DNA of 64,000 nt. Source: Acidobacteriota bacterium (lineage in GTDB: Bacteria > Acidobacteriota > Vicinamibacteria > Vicinamibacterales > SCN-69-37). Made by a program: the position numbers and the translations under genes. Shown piece after piece: positions 31,210-38,697 of the stretch. Numbering within the stretch: position 1 is the first letter of the stretch; every line of letters starts with the position of its first letter. The notes under the pieces are model-generated. The model was given only the letters and a program-made list of their open reading frames with translations, had not been told where the DNA came from and made no database searches. The DNA is taken from the NCBI GenBank assembly GCA_016716905.1, contig JADJUS010000022.1, forward strand, positions 1,041,501 to 1,105,500. The letters run 5' to 3'.

Positions 31210-31665
31210 GTGACCTATTCAGCCTTCGCCTTCACCCTGATTCTGGCCGTGTCGGGCCAGTCGTGCCTGGATTCATTCAAGTCAAACCCGACAGCCCCGA
31301 CTGTTCCGGCAGCCGGAACGGCTGGGTTTAGCGGGACCTGGGCCTCGGTGGCCGCCAGCACGGTGCAGGAGACCTGCACAAATTTTCAGTGGTCGGTGAC
31401 CAGTGTCTCGCTCACGAGCGCATCCGGGAACTGGAGCGCGAAGTGTTGGGGGAACGTGGCGGTCAACGGTACGGCGTCTGGCACGTTGGACGCCACGCGG
31501 CTCACCTGGAGCGCGATCGGGATCGGCGCGATGCCGAACGGAGGAACCTGCCCGGTCTCCTTGTCGGGGACTGCGACCCTTGAAGGCAACCAGATTCGGA
31601 TTCCTTACACGGGCTCGACCTGTTACGGCGCGGTTGCGGGCACCGAGATCCTTCGAAAGCCGTAG
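31210..31665 (+). CDS. Small secreted or lipoprotein-like beta-rich protein
   Basis: 151 residues. The N-terminus (AFAFTLILAVSGQSCLDSF) looks like a signal with a possible lipobox Cys at about residue 19. The rest is Ser/Thr/Gly-rich with repeated strands (VTSVSLTSASGNWSAKCWGNVAVNGTASGTLDATRLTWSAIG) and four Cys that could pair. No family is recognised. The GTG start directly follows a -10 box. The gene is monocistronic and faces lacD. Confidence 0.65.
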   Translation: MTYSAFAFTLILAVSGQSCLDSFKSNPTAPTVPAAGTAGFSGTWASVAASTVQETCTNFQWSVTSVSLTSASGNWSAKCWGNVAVNGTASGTLDATRLTWSAIGIGAMPNGGTCPVSLSGTATLEGNQIRIPYTGSTCYGAVAGTEILRKP

Positions 31666-31683
31666 CCGGCGGCGCGTGCCGCC

Positions 31684-32694
31684 TCAGCCGAGCTCGTCAG
31701 CGCTCTTCGCGCCGTAGACAGAGAACCACGGGCTCGCTGGTTTCACAGCCTCGTTCACGTTCTTGATGTTCTCCACGCCCTTGGTCTCAAGCCACGCGCG
31801 GAAGGCATCGGAACCTTCCTTGGCAAACACGGAGATGCCGTCTTTCCACGTCGCGCGACCGCACAACACGCCCGAGTAACGGACTCCAGACTCGGCGGCC
31901 ACCTGCAGACCTTCGGTGAACTCCGCGTTGCTCACGCCGGCTGACAGATAGATGAACGGCTTGGTTGAAGCCGTTGCGGCTTCAAGGAAGAGACGCTTGG
32001 CCTCTTCGCGCGTGTAGGCCACCTGGCCGGTCTTGTTGGACTTCGCGCCCTCAACAAACTGCATGTTGATGGGAATCTCGACCTTCATGACATCCACGCC
32101 GTATCGGTCCCTGGTGAACTCACGCATCGCGCCGGCCACCACCTCGGGCTTGCGCTTCGCGTATTCGAGTCCCTTTTCGTCGGCGCCTTCCTCGTAGCCT
32201 ACGAACTCCAGGAAATACGGCAGGTCGTTGGCCCGGCATTCGTCGCCGATTCGCTCCACCCACGCGTGTTTGAACTCGTTGATGGACTTGGAATCAAACG
32301 GCGTGTAGTAGAGCAGGATCTTCAGGCAATCCGCACCGGCTTCCTTCAGCCGGCGCACCGACCAATGGTCCAGCAGGTCGGGCAACCGTCCTGGGGTGTT
32401 CGAGTCGTAGCCGGTCTTTTCGTACGCCAGCAGCAGGCCGGCATTTTTTGACCGGCGCTTCGACGGGCCGATGCCCCACTCGGGGTCAAGCAGGATGGCG
32501 CTCGCGTGGGGTGTCAGCACTTCGGTGACGAGGCCCTTGAACTCCTCCATCATGGCGTCGGACACGTCCTTGCCGCTTTCCTTGGCCAGCGCCTTCTTGA
32601 GCGACCCGCGCTGATCCATGGCCGCGGCAGCGATCACGCCACGCGCGTCCGACACGGCCTTCATTCCCGCGAGCTTGCCCGGAGTCATCTTCAT
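31684..32694 (-). CDS. lacD: Tagatose 1,6-diphosphate aldolase (LacD-type class I aldolase)
   Basis: 336 residues, the length of LacD. AAAMDQRGSLKKAL near the N-terminus, DCLKILLYYTPF, and VDVMKVEIPIN with the Schiff-base Lys (about residue 205) match the class I tagatose-bisphosphate/DeoC-type aldolase family. FIYLSAGVSNAEF and SGVLCGRATWKDGI are the phosphate-binding strands. It splits the ketohexose bisphosphate into glyceraldehyde-3-phosphate and dihydroxyacetone phosphate; related enzymes also use fructose- or sulfo-sugar phosphates. It is 9 nt downstream of thiI, at the end of the hopanoid operon. Confidence 0.88.
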   Translation of the reverse strand: MKMTPGKLAGMKAVSDARGVIAAAAMDQRGSLKKALAKESGKDVSDAMMEEFKGLVTEVLTPHASAILLDPEWGIGPSKRRSKNAGLLLAYEKTGYDSNTPGRLPDLLDHWSVRRLKEAGADCLKILLYYTPFDSKSINEFKHAWVERIGDECRANDLPYFLEFVGYEEGADEKGLEYAKRKPEVVAGAMREFTRDRYGVDVMKVEIPINMQFVEGAKSNKTGQVAYTREEAKRLFLEAATASTKPFIYLSAGVSNAEFTEGLQVAAESGVRYSGVLCGRATWKDGISVFAKEGSDAFRAWLETKGVENIKNVNEAVKPASPWFSVYGAKSADELG

Positions 32695-32703
32695 GTCTCT
32701 CTC

Positions 32704-33921
32704 CTACGCCAATAGACGACGCATTTTATCATTCTCGACCACGGCGCACAGTCCGGGGCCGGTCGGAAACGTCCGCTCTTCCACCACAGTGTCGCGGAGC
32801 GCCTGCGAGACAAGGGTCTCGATATCCAGCAGGGCCTCGGCCGCTCGGGCGAACTCAAGCGCGGCGCGTGTGGCCGGGTTCCTCGGCGTGAACAACGTAC
32901 AGCAGTCCTGGTCGGGAATGATGGACGTTTCGTAGGTGCCCAGACGAATGGCATCCTGCGTGATCTCCTCCTTGTCGCACCCGATCAGAGGTCGAAGCAC
33001 CGGCATGGTCGCCGCGTCATCAACCGCCCGGATGTTCTCGATCGTCTGCGACGCGACCTGGCCGAGCACATCGCCTGTGACAAGCGCGTCGGCGTGGACC
33101 CTCTCTGCAATGCGCTCCGCGATGCGCACCATCAACCGCCGGTAGATCACCACTCGCAGTTCAGGCGGAACCGTCAACATCACCTGCTGCTGGATGCTGC
33201 CAAACGGCACCAGGTACAGCCGCGACATCAACTGGCGCCGCGCCAGAATCGCCGAGAGTTCACGCGCCTTCTCCTGCGACACCTGATTGAGGATCGGGTA
33301 ACTGTGAAAGTGGACCAACTGGACCGTGACGCCGCGGCGCATGACGCGCCACGCGGCGACCGGCGAGTCGATCCCTCCCGAGAGCAGGCACACGGCCTTG
33401 CCCCCGCTGCCGATTGGCAACCCGCCCGCGCCAGGTTCGCGGTCGAAGATGATGAATGCTTCGCCCGAGAGCACCTCGATGCGGATCACCGACTGCGGGT
33501 GGGACAAATCGACCGGCCATCCCAACTCTGCCTGGACACAGGCGCCGACCCGCCGCTCAATCTCGGGCGATGGCACCGGAAATCTCTTGTCGGCGCGCCG
33601 TGCCTTGATCCGGAAAGGCCGCGGTTCAAGCCCACGCAGGCCGTCGAGGACCGTGGCGGCCATCACATCCACGTCGGCCGGCACATGTACGGCCCGTGCA
33701 AAATTTGCGATCCCTGGCAACCTGGCCAACCTCGAGCGGACTTCAGGCCAGTGGTCGCCCGACGCAAACCGGACCTCGAGCCGGCCAACCACCGGCGTCA
33801 CGTGCACCAGATCAAGGTCCGCGAGCAACGTCCGGATGTTACGCACCAGCGCACGGATGAACCATGGGCGGTTCCGCCCTTTGAGCGCCAGTTCCTGATA
33901 GTGGACGATGACGGATGTCAC
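32704..33921 (-). CDS. thiI: tRNA 4-thiouridine synthase ThiI
   Basis: 405 residues. An N-terminal ferredoxin-like/THUMP region (residues 1-165; YQELALKGRNRPWFI is the classic ThiI start) precedes the PP-loop AVCLLSGGIDSPVAAWRVMRRG (about 176-197). LVTGDVLGQVASQTIENI and IGCDKEEI follow. There is no C-terminal rhodanese domain, so sulfur must come from a separate donor. It makes 4-thiouridine in tRNA and may serve thiamine synthesis. GTG 33921 overlaps the hpnE stop (GTGA). Confidence 0.94.
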   Translation of the reverse strand: MTSVIVHYQELALKGRNRPWFIRALVRNIRTLLADLDLVHVTPVVGRLEVRFASGDHWPEVRSRLARLPGIANFARAVHVPADVDVMAATVLDGLRGLEPRPFRIKARRADKRFPVPSPEIERRVGACVQAELGWPVDLSHPQSVIRIEVLSGEAFIIFDREPGAGGLPIGSGGKAVCLLSGGIDSPVAAWRVMRRGVTVQLVHFHSYPILNQVSQEKARELSAILARRQLMSRLYLVPFGSIQQQVMLTVPPELRVVIYRRLMVRIAERIAERVHADALVTGDVLGQVASQTIENIRAVDDAATMPVLRPLIGCDKEEITQDAIRLGTYETSIIPDQDCCTLFTPRNPATRAALEFARAAEALLDIETLVSQALRDTVVEERTFPTGPGLCAVVENDKMRRLLA

Positions 33922-35309
33922 GGAGTCATCATAGCTGCGGCAGCGGCACGGTGACCGCTCAGGACGGCGCCTTCGATGGTGCCGGGCAGTCCGGTGTCAG
34001 TCCAATCGCCCGCAAGGAAGATCCCGGGCACGGGCGTTTGGGTGCCGGGCCTGGGCGGCGCGCCAGGAGCCAGTGAGAACGTCGCGCGGGATTCGCGCAC
34101 CACAAGCGAACGTACGCACGCCGCCCCGGCAGCGCCCGGCAGGCAGGCTCGCAATTCGCGCTCAGCCAGCGCCGCCAATTCGTGGTTCTCCTGGCGCAGC
34201 AGACCCTCGGCTCCGCTGGCGACGAGTGAATAAAGACGTCGGGTGTCTTTTTGTTGACCCTCGTCAAAAAGACACCCGACGTCTTTATTAAACACCCAGT
34301 GGAACTGCGTCCCGACAAGCCCGATGTGGCGCTCGGTCATCACCGGCCTGTCGAACCACAGGTTCACCGTCACGATCGGCGCCGACTCCATCCGTCGCGC
34401 GGCTCCGGCAATTGCGGCCAGCCGCTCCGGCACCTCGTGCCGCCACAAACGGTCGAACGCATGCCACGGCACCGCGCTGATGACCGCACCGGGACGCAGG
34501 ATCTCGTCGCCCGCATACACCCGGTGCTCCCGCGCCACCGGGTCCACGTCCACCAGCGCTCGGGTTCCACGCAACACTCTCCCGCCGCGGCTCTCGATGA
34601 ATCGCACAGCGGGCTCCGCATACAACTCATCGAGCGGCACGCTGGGCACGCCGAGCGAAGACGCAACGGGAGAGGGGCCGAAGAGTTCACCAACCACCCG
34701 CACGAACGGCCGAGCCGCGGCCACGCGCGGGTCCTGATTCAGGGCGGCGTACGCCAGCGGATGCCACAACCACTCGCAGAGCGAGGCCGGCTGGGCATGT
34801 TGACGTAGCCAGTCAGTGACGGTCAGATCCGACAACACCCGCGCGGCCGCGCGCTCGGCGCCCTCGCGCCTGACGGACGAGAGCAGGCCCGCGAGCCGTG
34901 TGGCAGCGAGGCGATCGCCCAATGGCAGCGCCTTCCACCTGAGGAGGCCACCAACCAGATGCCACGGCGGCGGCCACGCCGGGCAGGTCAGCGTAGACGT
35001 CCGTCCTCTCCCATCAGCCATCGTCAACCGAAGTGTGGGATCGAGTGGCGCGAGATCGATCGTGCCGATGACGCGCAGAAAATCGTACGTCTCGCGATAA
35101 CAACCGAAGAGCGCGTGCTGACCGTTATCGAGCCTCTGCCCGGTCTCGCGATCGGTGAACGCCGTCGCACGGCCGCCCAGCCTGGGCGCTTCTTCGACGA
35201 CCGTCACCGCCTTGCCGCGCACAGCGAGGCGCACTGCGGCGCTCAGACCCGCGAAGCCTGCGCCAACGACCACGACGTCGCACGTGTCAGTGTTGCGGGA
35301 TTCGGCCAC
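33918..35309 (-). CDS. hpnE: Squalene-associated FAD-dependent desaturase HpnE
   Basis: 463 residues from GTG 35309. The FAD motif DVVVVGAGFAGLSAAVRLAVRGKAVTVVEEAPRLGGRA lies at about 9-46. DNGQHALFGCYRETYDFLRVIG is typical of HpnE, and the C-terminal FAD site GIFLAGDWTDTGLPGTIEGAVLSG is intact. HpnE converts hydroxysqualene to squalene together with HpnC and HpnD, whose genes precede it. A 61-bp perfect-arm palindrome (34229-34289) sits inside the frame and adds a foreign-looking stretch, NKDVGCLFDEGQQKDTRRLY, where relatives have a short loop. The start is chosen at the flavin-domain edge; a longer ORF to 35525 lies over hpnD. Confidence 0.88.
   Translation of the reverse strand: MAESRNTDTCDVVVVGAGFAGLSAAVRLAVRGKAVTVVEEAPRLGGRATAFTDRETGQRLDNGQHALFGCYRETYDFLRVIGTIDLAPLDPTLRLTMADGRGRTSTLTCPAWPPPWHLVGGLLRWKALPLGDRLAATRLAGLLSSVRREGAERAAARVLSDLTVTDWLRQHAQPASLCEWLWHPLAYAALNQDPRVAAARPFVRVVGELFGPSPVASSLGVPSVPLDELYAEPAVRFIESRGGRVLRGTRALVDVDPVAREHRVYAGDEILRPGAVISAVPWHAFDRLWRHEVPERLAAIAGAARRMESAPIVTVNLWFDRPVMTERHIGLVGTQFHWVFNKDVGCLFDEGQQKDTRRLYSLVASGAEGLLRQENHELAALAERELRACLPGAAGAACVRSLVVRESRATFSLAPGAPPRPGTQTPVPGIFLAGDWTDTGLPGTIEGAVLSGHRAAAAAMMTP
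34229..34289. repeat. 61-bp palindrome inserted in frame within hpnE
   Basis: Perfect 25-bp arms (34229-34253, 34265-34289) around an 11-base loop. The arm starts AATAAAGACGTCGGGTGTCT. It contains no stop in the hpnE frame. No second copy was seen in this window. Confidence 0.9.
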
Positions 35310-36135
35310 GGCGAAGCGCCCACCATGTGCGGAGGGCCAGCCGCGCCTGCGCCGGGCGTGGCACTCGCACGAGCTGGCTGAACACGTCGAAGTCGGCGGC
35401 TTCAATCCGCTTGAGCAGCTCGAAGTAGATGCCGTGCATGATCTCGGCGGCCACAAATCGCGAAGCGTCTTCGCGAGGCAGTACAGCCACAGCGCGCGCG
35501 AAGAATGCGCGAGCCTTAGCGGCATGATGCACTAGTGCCGCGCGCACTTGTGGTGACTGCACACCTTTCCCGGGCTGCTCCACCTCGCGACGGATGTCTC
35601 CTTCCGTGCAGCCGCAGGCCGCCAGGTCGGCGAGCGGCAGGTACAAACGACCGCGCCGGTAATCCACGCCAACGTCGCGGAGGATGTTTGTCAATTGCAA
35701 CGCCACGCCCAGTTCACGCGCGTAGGTGAGCACGGCGGGATCCTTGTAGCCGAAAATTTCGGCGCACATCAAACCGACCGACGATGCCACGCGGTGACAG
35801 TAGGGTTCGAGATCCTCGAACGTCTGGAAGCGCATGGGGGCGGCATCCATGCCAACGCCGTCAATCAGGGCGTCGAACTGCTCCCTCGGCAAGTGAAACG
35901 GTTTGACGAACGGCTGCAGCGCCTGGCCCTGCGGAGTCGCGGGCTTCGTCCCTGCGAAAACGCGGGCCACCTCCTCGCGCCAGAGGTTCAGCGCGGATGC
36001 GGCCCGCACTGGGTCCGTCTCAAGGTCCACCGCATCGTCTATCGCGCGGCAGACATCGAAGACGGCGGTGATCGCCTGACGCTCTGCTGATGGCAGCACC
36101 AGAAACGAGTAATAGAAGCTGGTCTTTCGGGTCAT
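35287..36135 (-). CDS. hpnD: Presqualene diphosphate synthase HpnD
   Basis: 282 residues from ATG 36135 (TRKTSFYYSFLVLPSAERQAI). Both trans-prenyltransferase Asp motifs are present: RAIDDAVD (about 38-45) and QLTNILRDVGVD (about 160-171). MRFQTFEDLEPYCHRVASSVGLM matches squalene/phytoene synthases. It condenses two farnesyl diphosphates to presqualene diphosphate. It overlaps hpnC by ATGA and hpnE by 23 nt, giving the order hpnC-hpnD-hpnE. The longer ORF to 36480 covers hpnC and is rejected. Confidence 0.92.
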   Translation of the reverse strand: MTRKTSFYYSFLVLPSAERQAITAVFDVCRAIDDAVDLETDPVRAASALNLWREEVARVFAGTKPATPQGQALQPFVKPFHLPREQFDALIDGVGMDAAPMRFQTFEDLEPYCHRVASSVGLMCAEIFGYKDPAVLTYARELGVALQLTNILRDVGVDYRRGRLYLPLADLAACGCTEGDIRREVEQPGKGVQSPQVRAALVHHAAKARAFFARAVAVLPREDASRFVAAEIMHGIYFELLKRIEAADFDVFSQLVRVPRPAQARLALRTWWALRRGRIPQH

Positions 36136-37016
36136 GACGTCACGCGCGAACGCTGCCAGGTCACTGCGCCTGCGGCAATCCCCGCCGCGTCGCGCCAATC
36201 GAGGGACGGCCGGGCGCGAAAGACATCGTAGTCTGCCGCGGTCAATCGGTCGAGTATGCGCCGGCCTCCCAACCAGGTGGCGCGCAGTTCCCACCGGAGC
36301 CGCCCGCGCACGTTGTCGGCCACGGGCCGCCCTTCCGCAAACAACGCCCGGGTTCGGGAGCCCACGTCGGCGAGAGCCGCACGCCACTCGGGTGTCCAGT
36401 TCCCATGATCCAAATCCGCGACTTGAGCATCGTGTTGGCGAACGAGCTCGAGTGGGACGTACAGCCGGCCATTGCGCCAATCCCGCGCCAGGTCCTGCCA
36501 GAAGTTGGTCAACTGCAGGGCGGTGCAGACTGCGTCGGACCTTTTCGCCATGGCCTCGTCGCGGTATCCGGTGACGAGCAACACGAGGCGGCCGACGGGA
36601 TTGGCCGACCGCCGGCAGTAGTCGAGGACATCCGCCCAGGTTTCGTACCTCTTGGTCGTCACGTCCTGGCGAAAAGCGCTGAGGAGATCGCGAAGAAGGC
36701 CGTAGCCGTCCGCTGACGTGCGGAGTGTTTCGGCCAGCGCCACAAAGACGGCATCGTGTTCAGTGTTCCCGACAAGGACCACGCGGCCTTCAGCGGCCTC
36801 GTCAAGGCGGCGTTGCCAGTCTGCCAGCAGCGCAAGCCGGTCGCCCGCTTCCCGCTCTCCTTCGTCGGCAAAATCGTCGGCGATTCTCGCGAAGGCGTAG
36901 ATGGCGGCGATGTGAGGGCGCGCGTCGGGCGGCATCAGCCAGGATGCGACCGGAAAGTTCTCGTAGTGTTGGCGCGCCAGCCGCTGGCAGATCGCGTATG
37001 CCTCGTTCGTCAGCAC
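36132..37016 (-). CDS. hpnC: Hydroxysqualene synthase HpnC
   Basis: 294 residues if started at GTG 37016 (LTNEAYAICQRLARQHYENFPVASWLMP). Motifs are IYAFARIADDFADE (about 45-58) and TALQLTNFWQDLARDWRNGRLYVP (about 165-188). YCRRSANPVGRLVLL is typical of HpnC. It hydrates presqualene diphosphate to hydroxysqualene. The start is uncertain: an ATG at 37085 would overlap the adenosyltransferase gene by 56 nt, while GTG 37016 leaves a 13-nt gap. Confidence 0.9.
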   Translation of the reverse strand: MLTNEAYAICQRLARQHYENFPVASWLMPPDARPHIAAIYAFARIADDFADEGEREAGDRLALLADWQRRLDEAAEGRVVLVGNTEHDAVFVALAETLRTSADGYGLLRDLLSAFRQDVTTKRYETWADVLDYCRRSANPVGRLVLLVTGYRDEAMAKRSDAVCTALQLTNFWQDLARDWRNGRLYVPLELVRQHDAQVADLDHGNWTPEWRAALADVGSRTRALFAEGRPVADNVRGRLRWELRATWLGGRRILDRLTAADYDVFRARPSLDWRDAAGIAAGAVTWQRSRVTS

Positions 37017-37029
37017 GCGGATCCCGGGC

Positions 37030-37569
37030 TCACCACTCGGTTTCGGCGACGCCCGCGCGCGCGTTGACCGCACGCGCCATGACAAACAGCAAGTCTGAGA
37101 GGCGGTTCAGGAAGATGAGGACAATCGGATCGGCTGTCTCATGTCCAAGGGCGACGACGCGCCGTTCAGCGCGGCGGCAGACCGTTCGCGCAAGGTGCAG
37201 CACGGCACCCGCGCGGGTGCCTCCGGCGAGAATGAACCGCCGCAAGGGCGCGACACCGGTTTCGAGGGTATCGATCCACCCCTCAAGCCGCGCGATATCG
37301 GCCTCTCCGAGCAGCGCCTTTTCGACGCGGACGGCAATGCGGTGCCGGGGGTCGGCCAGCATGGCGCCAATCGCAAACAGGTCGCGCTGGAGCTGTTCGA
37401 GCATCGCGCCAACCTCGGCGTCCACACCTTCGGCCCTGGCGTACCCGAGCCAGGCATTGACCTCGTCCACCTCGCCGTAGGCCTCTACGAGGGGGTCGCC
37501 TTTGCTGACTCGTGTGCCGTCGAACAGGCCCGTTTCGCCCTTGTCGCCGGTCTTGGTGTAAATCTTCAT
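37030..37569 (-). CDS. PduO-type cob(I)alamin adenosyltransferase
   Basis: 179 residues with MKIYTKTGDKGETGLFDGTRVSK (ATP-binding N-terminus), YGEVDEVNAWLG, and the C-terminal FILAGGTRAGAVLHLARTVCRRAERRVV plus LNRLSDLLFVMAR. This is the classic PduO/MMAB trimeric fold, which makes adenosylcobalamin. It is the first gene of the hopanoid operon. Adenosylcobalamin is the cofactor of radical-SAM B12-dependent hopanoid-modifying enzymes in some bacteria, a possible but unproven link. Its promoter overlaps that of mutY. Confidence 0.93.
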   Translation of the reverse strand: MKIYTKTGDKGETGLFDGTRVSKGDPLVEAYGEVDEVNAWLGYARAEGVDAEVGAMLEQLQRDLFAIGAMLADPRHRIAVRVEKALLGEADIARLEGWIDTLETGVAPLRRFILAGGTRAGAVLHLARTVCRRAERRVVALGHETADPIVLIFLNRLSDLLFVMARAVNARAGVAETEW

Positions 37570-37581
37570 TGGCGTCAGCCG

Positions 37582-37589
37582 ATTATAGT
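37582..37589. promoter_or_regulatory. Shared -10 region of the hopanoid operon and mutY
   Basis: The octamer ATTATAGT reads as TATAGT (37584-37589) on the plus strand, 7 nt before the mutY GTG (37597). On the minus strand it reads as TATAAT (37587-37582), 12 nt before the adenosyltransferase ATG (37569). Only 27 bases separate the start codons, so the two transcripts must compete. Confidence 0.6.
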
Positions 37590-37596
37590 GGCGACT

Positions 37597-38280
37597 GTGA
37601 AGAAGCCATCCCCCCTGCCACTGCCCACGCGACGCCAGTGGTTTCGACGCCGGTTGCTGGACTGGTACCGCAAGAACGGGCGCGACCTGCCGTGGCGCAA
37701 CACACGCGACCCGTACCACATCCTCGTCTCTGAGGTGATGTTGCAGCAGACCCAGGTGGACCGGGTGCTGCCGAAGTATCACGAGTGGCTCGGGCAGTAC
37801 CCCAGTCTTGAAGCGCTCGCCGAAGCGTCCGAAGCCGAGGTCGTCGGTACGTGGTATCCGCTCGGCTACAACATCCGGCCTCGCCGCCTTCAGGCGATCG
37901 CGCGCGAGTCCATGGAGAAATACGGCGGCGAACTGCCCGGAGACGAAGAGACGCTGCTGTCTTTCAAGGGCATCGGCGCCTATACCGCCGGCGCGGTGAT
38001 GAGTTTCGCTTTCGGCAAACGGGCCGCAATACTCGACACCAATGTGGCGCGCGTGCTCTTCCGGATCTTTGTAGGAAAGGGTGAGCCCAAGAGCCATGCG
38101 ATGGTGAAGCGGCTCTGGGAACTGTCGCGCGCGATGTTGCCCCACAAAAACGTCTTCGACTTCAATCAGGCGTTGATGGACTTCGGAGCCACGGTCTGCA
38201 CCGCTCGTGCGCCCTTGTGTCCCGCCTGCGTGATGAAACGCGGCTGCAAGACGTATCCCTTCGTGGCAAAGCGCCGATGA
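37597..38280 (+). CDS. mutY: A/G-specific adenine glycosylase MutY, catalytic part only
   Basis: 227 residues from GTG 37597. LPWRNTRDPYHILVSEVMLQQTQVDRV holds the catalytic Glu (SEVMLQQT), FKGIGAYTAGAVMSFAFG is the helix-hairpin-helix, and ILDTNVARVL holds the catalytic Asp. The [4Fe-4S] ligands are C-x6-C-x2-C-x5-C in CTARAPLCPACVMKRGC. It stops soon after the cluster, so it lacks the C-terminal NUDIX-like domain that recognises 8-oxoguanine in normal MutY (about 350 residues). A separate NUDIX gene follows with ATGA overlap and may supply that function. Confidence 0.93.
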   Translation: MKKPSPLPLPTRRQWFRRRLLDWYRKNGRDLPWRNTRDPYHILVSEVMLQQTQVDRVLPKYHEWLGQYPSLEALAEASEAEVVGTWYPLGYNIRPRRLQAIARESMEKYGGELPGDEETLLSFKGIGAYTAGAVMSFAFGKRAAILDTNVARVLFRIFVGKGEPKSHAMVKRLWELSRAMLPHKNVFDFNQALMDFGATVCTARAPLCPACVMKRGCKTYPFVAKRR

Positions 38281-38663
38281 CTTCCCCGATCATCATCGTC
38301 CTCGCGGCCGTCATCGAACGCGACGGACACTTCCTGATGACCCGCAGGCTGAAGGGCACACATCTGGCAGGCACGTGGGAGTTCCCCGGCGGCAAGTGTG
38401 ATGAGGGGGAGAGCCATGAGGCGTGCCTCGCTCGCGAGCTGAAGGAGGAACTTGCGGTGCGCTGCACAGTGGGGGAAGAAATCTTCACCGTGGAGCACGC
38501 CTATCCTGAACGGACTGTGCGCCTGCACTTTCGGCGCGTCACGCTCCTTGGCGAGCCGACACCGCAGATCGGGCAGGAAATGCGCTGGGTGGCCCGCGCC
38601 GATCTCGGGTTCCTTGATCTGCCCGAGGCCGACAGGGGCCTGGTGGATCTGTTGAGCCGCTGA
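38277..38663 (+). CDS. NUDIX hydrolase (MutT-like 8-oxo-dGTP diphosphatase)
   Basis: 128 residues from ATG 38277. The Nudix box is complete: G-x5-E-x7-R-E-L-x-E-E-L in GGKCDEGESHEACLARELKEEL (about 38-60). LAAVIERDGHFLMTRRLKGTHLAGTWEFPGGK is typical of MutT. It would hydrolyse 8-oxo-dGTP. Because it directly follows the shortened MutY and overlaps it, the pair forms a compact oxidised-guanine repair operon. The upstream in-frame start at 38217 lies within mutY and is rejected. Confidence 0.93.
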   Translation: MTSPIIIVLAAVIERDGHFLMTRRLKGTHLAGTWEFPGGKCDEGESHEACLARELKEELAVRCTVGEEIFTVEHAYPERTVRLHFRRVTLLGEPTPQIGQEMRWVARADLGFLDLPEADRGLVDLLSR

Positions 38664-38697
38664 ACGGGCCGCCCATCCGTGAGATGCTTGTCGGCCA

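Noticed and set aside
34229..34289. Strong hairpin considered as a terminator between genes
   Set aside because: It lies inside hpnE, whose frame continues through it with conserved FAD motifs on both sides.
35310..35525. N-terminal extension of hpnE to 35525, and similar long 5' extensions of hpnD, MutT and several glycosyltransferases
   Set aside because: The extensions lie within the preceding genes in another frame and lack family similarity; internal starts give 1-23 nt overlaps.
37570..37596. Cobalamin riboswitch before the adenosyltransferase gene
   Set aside because: Only 27 bases separate the divergent start codons, far too short for the riboswitch.
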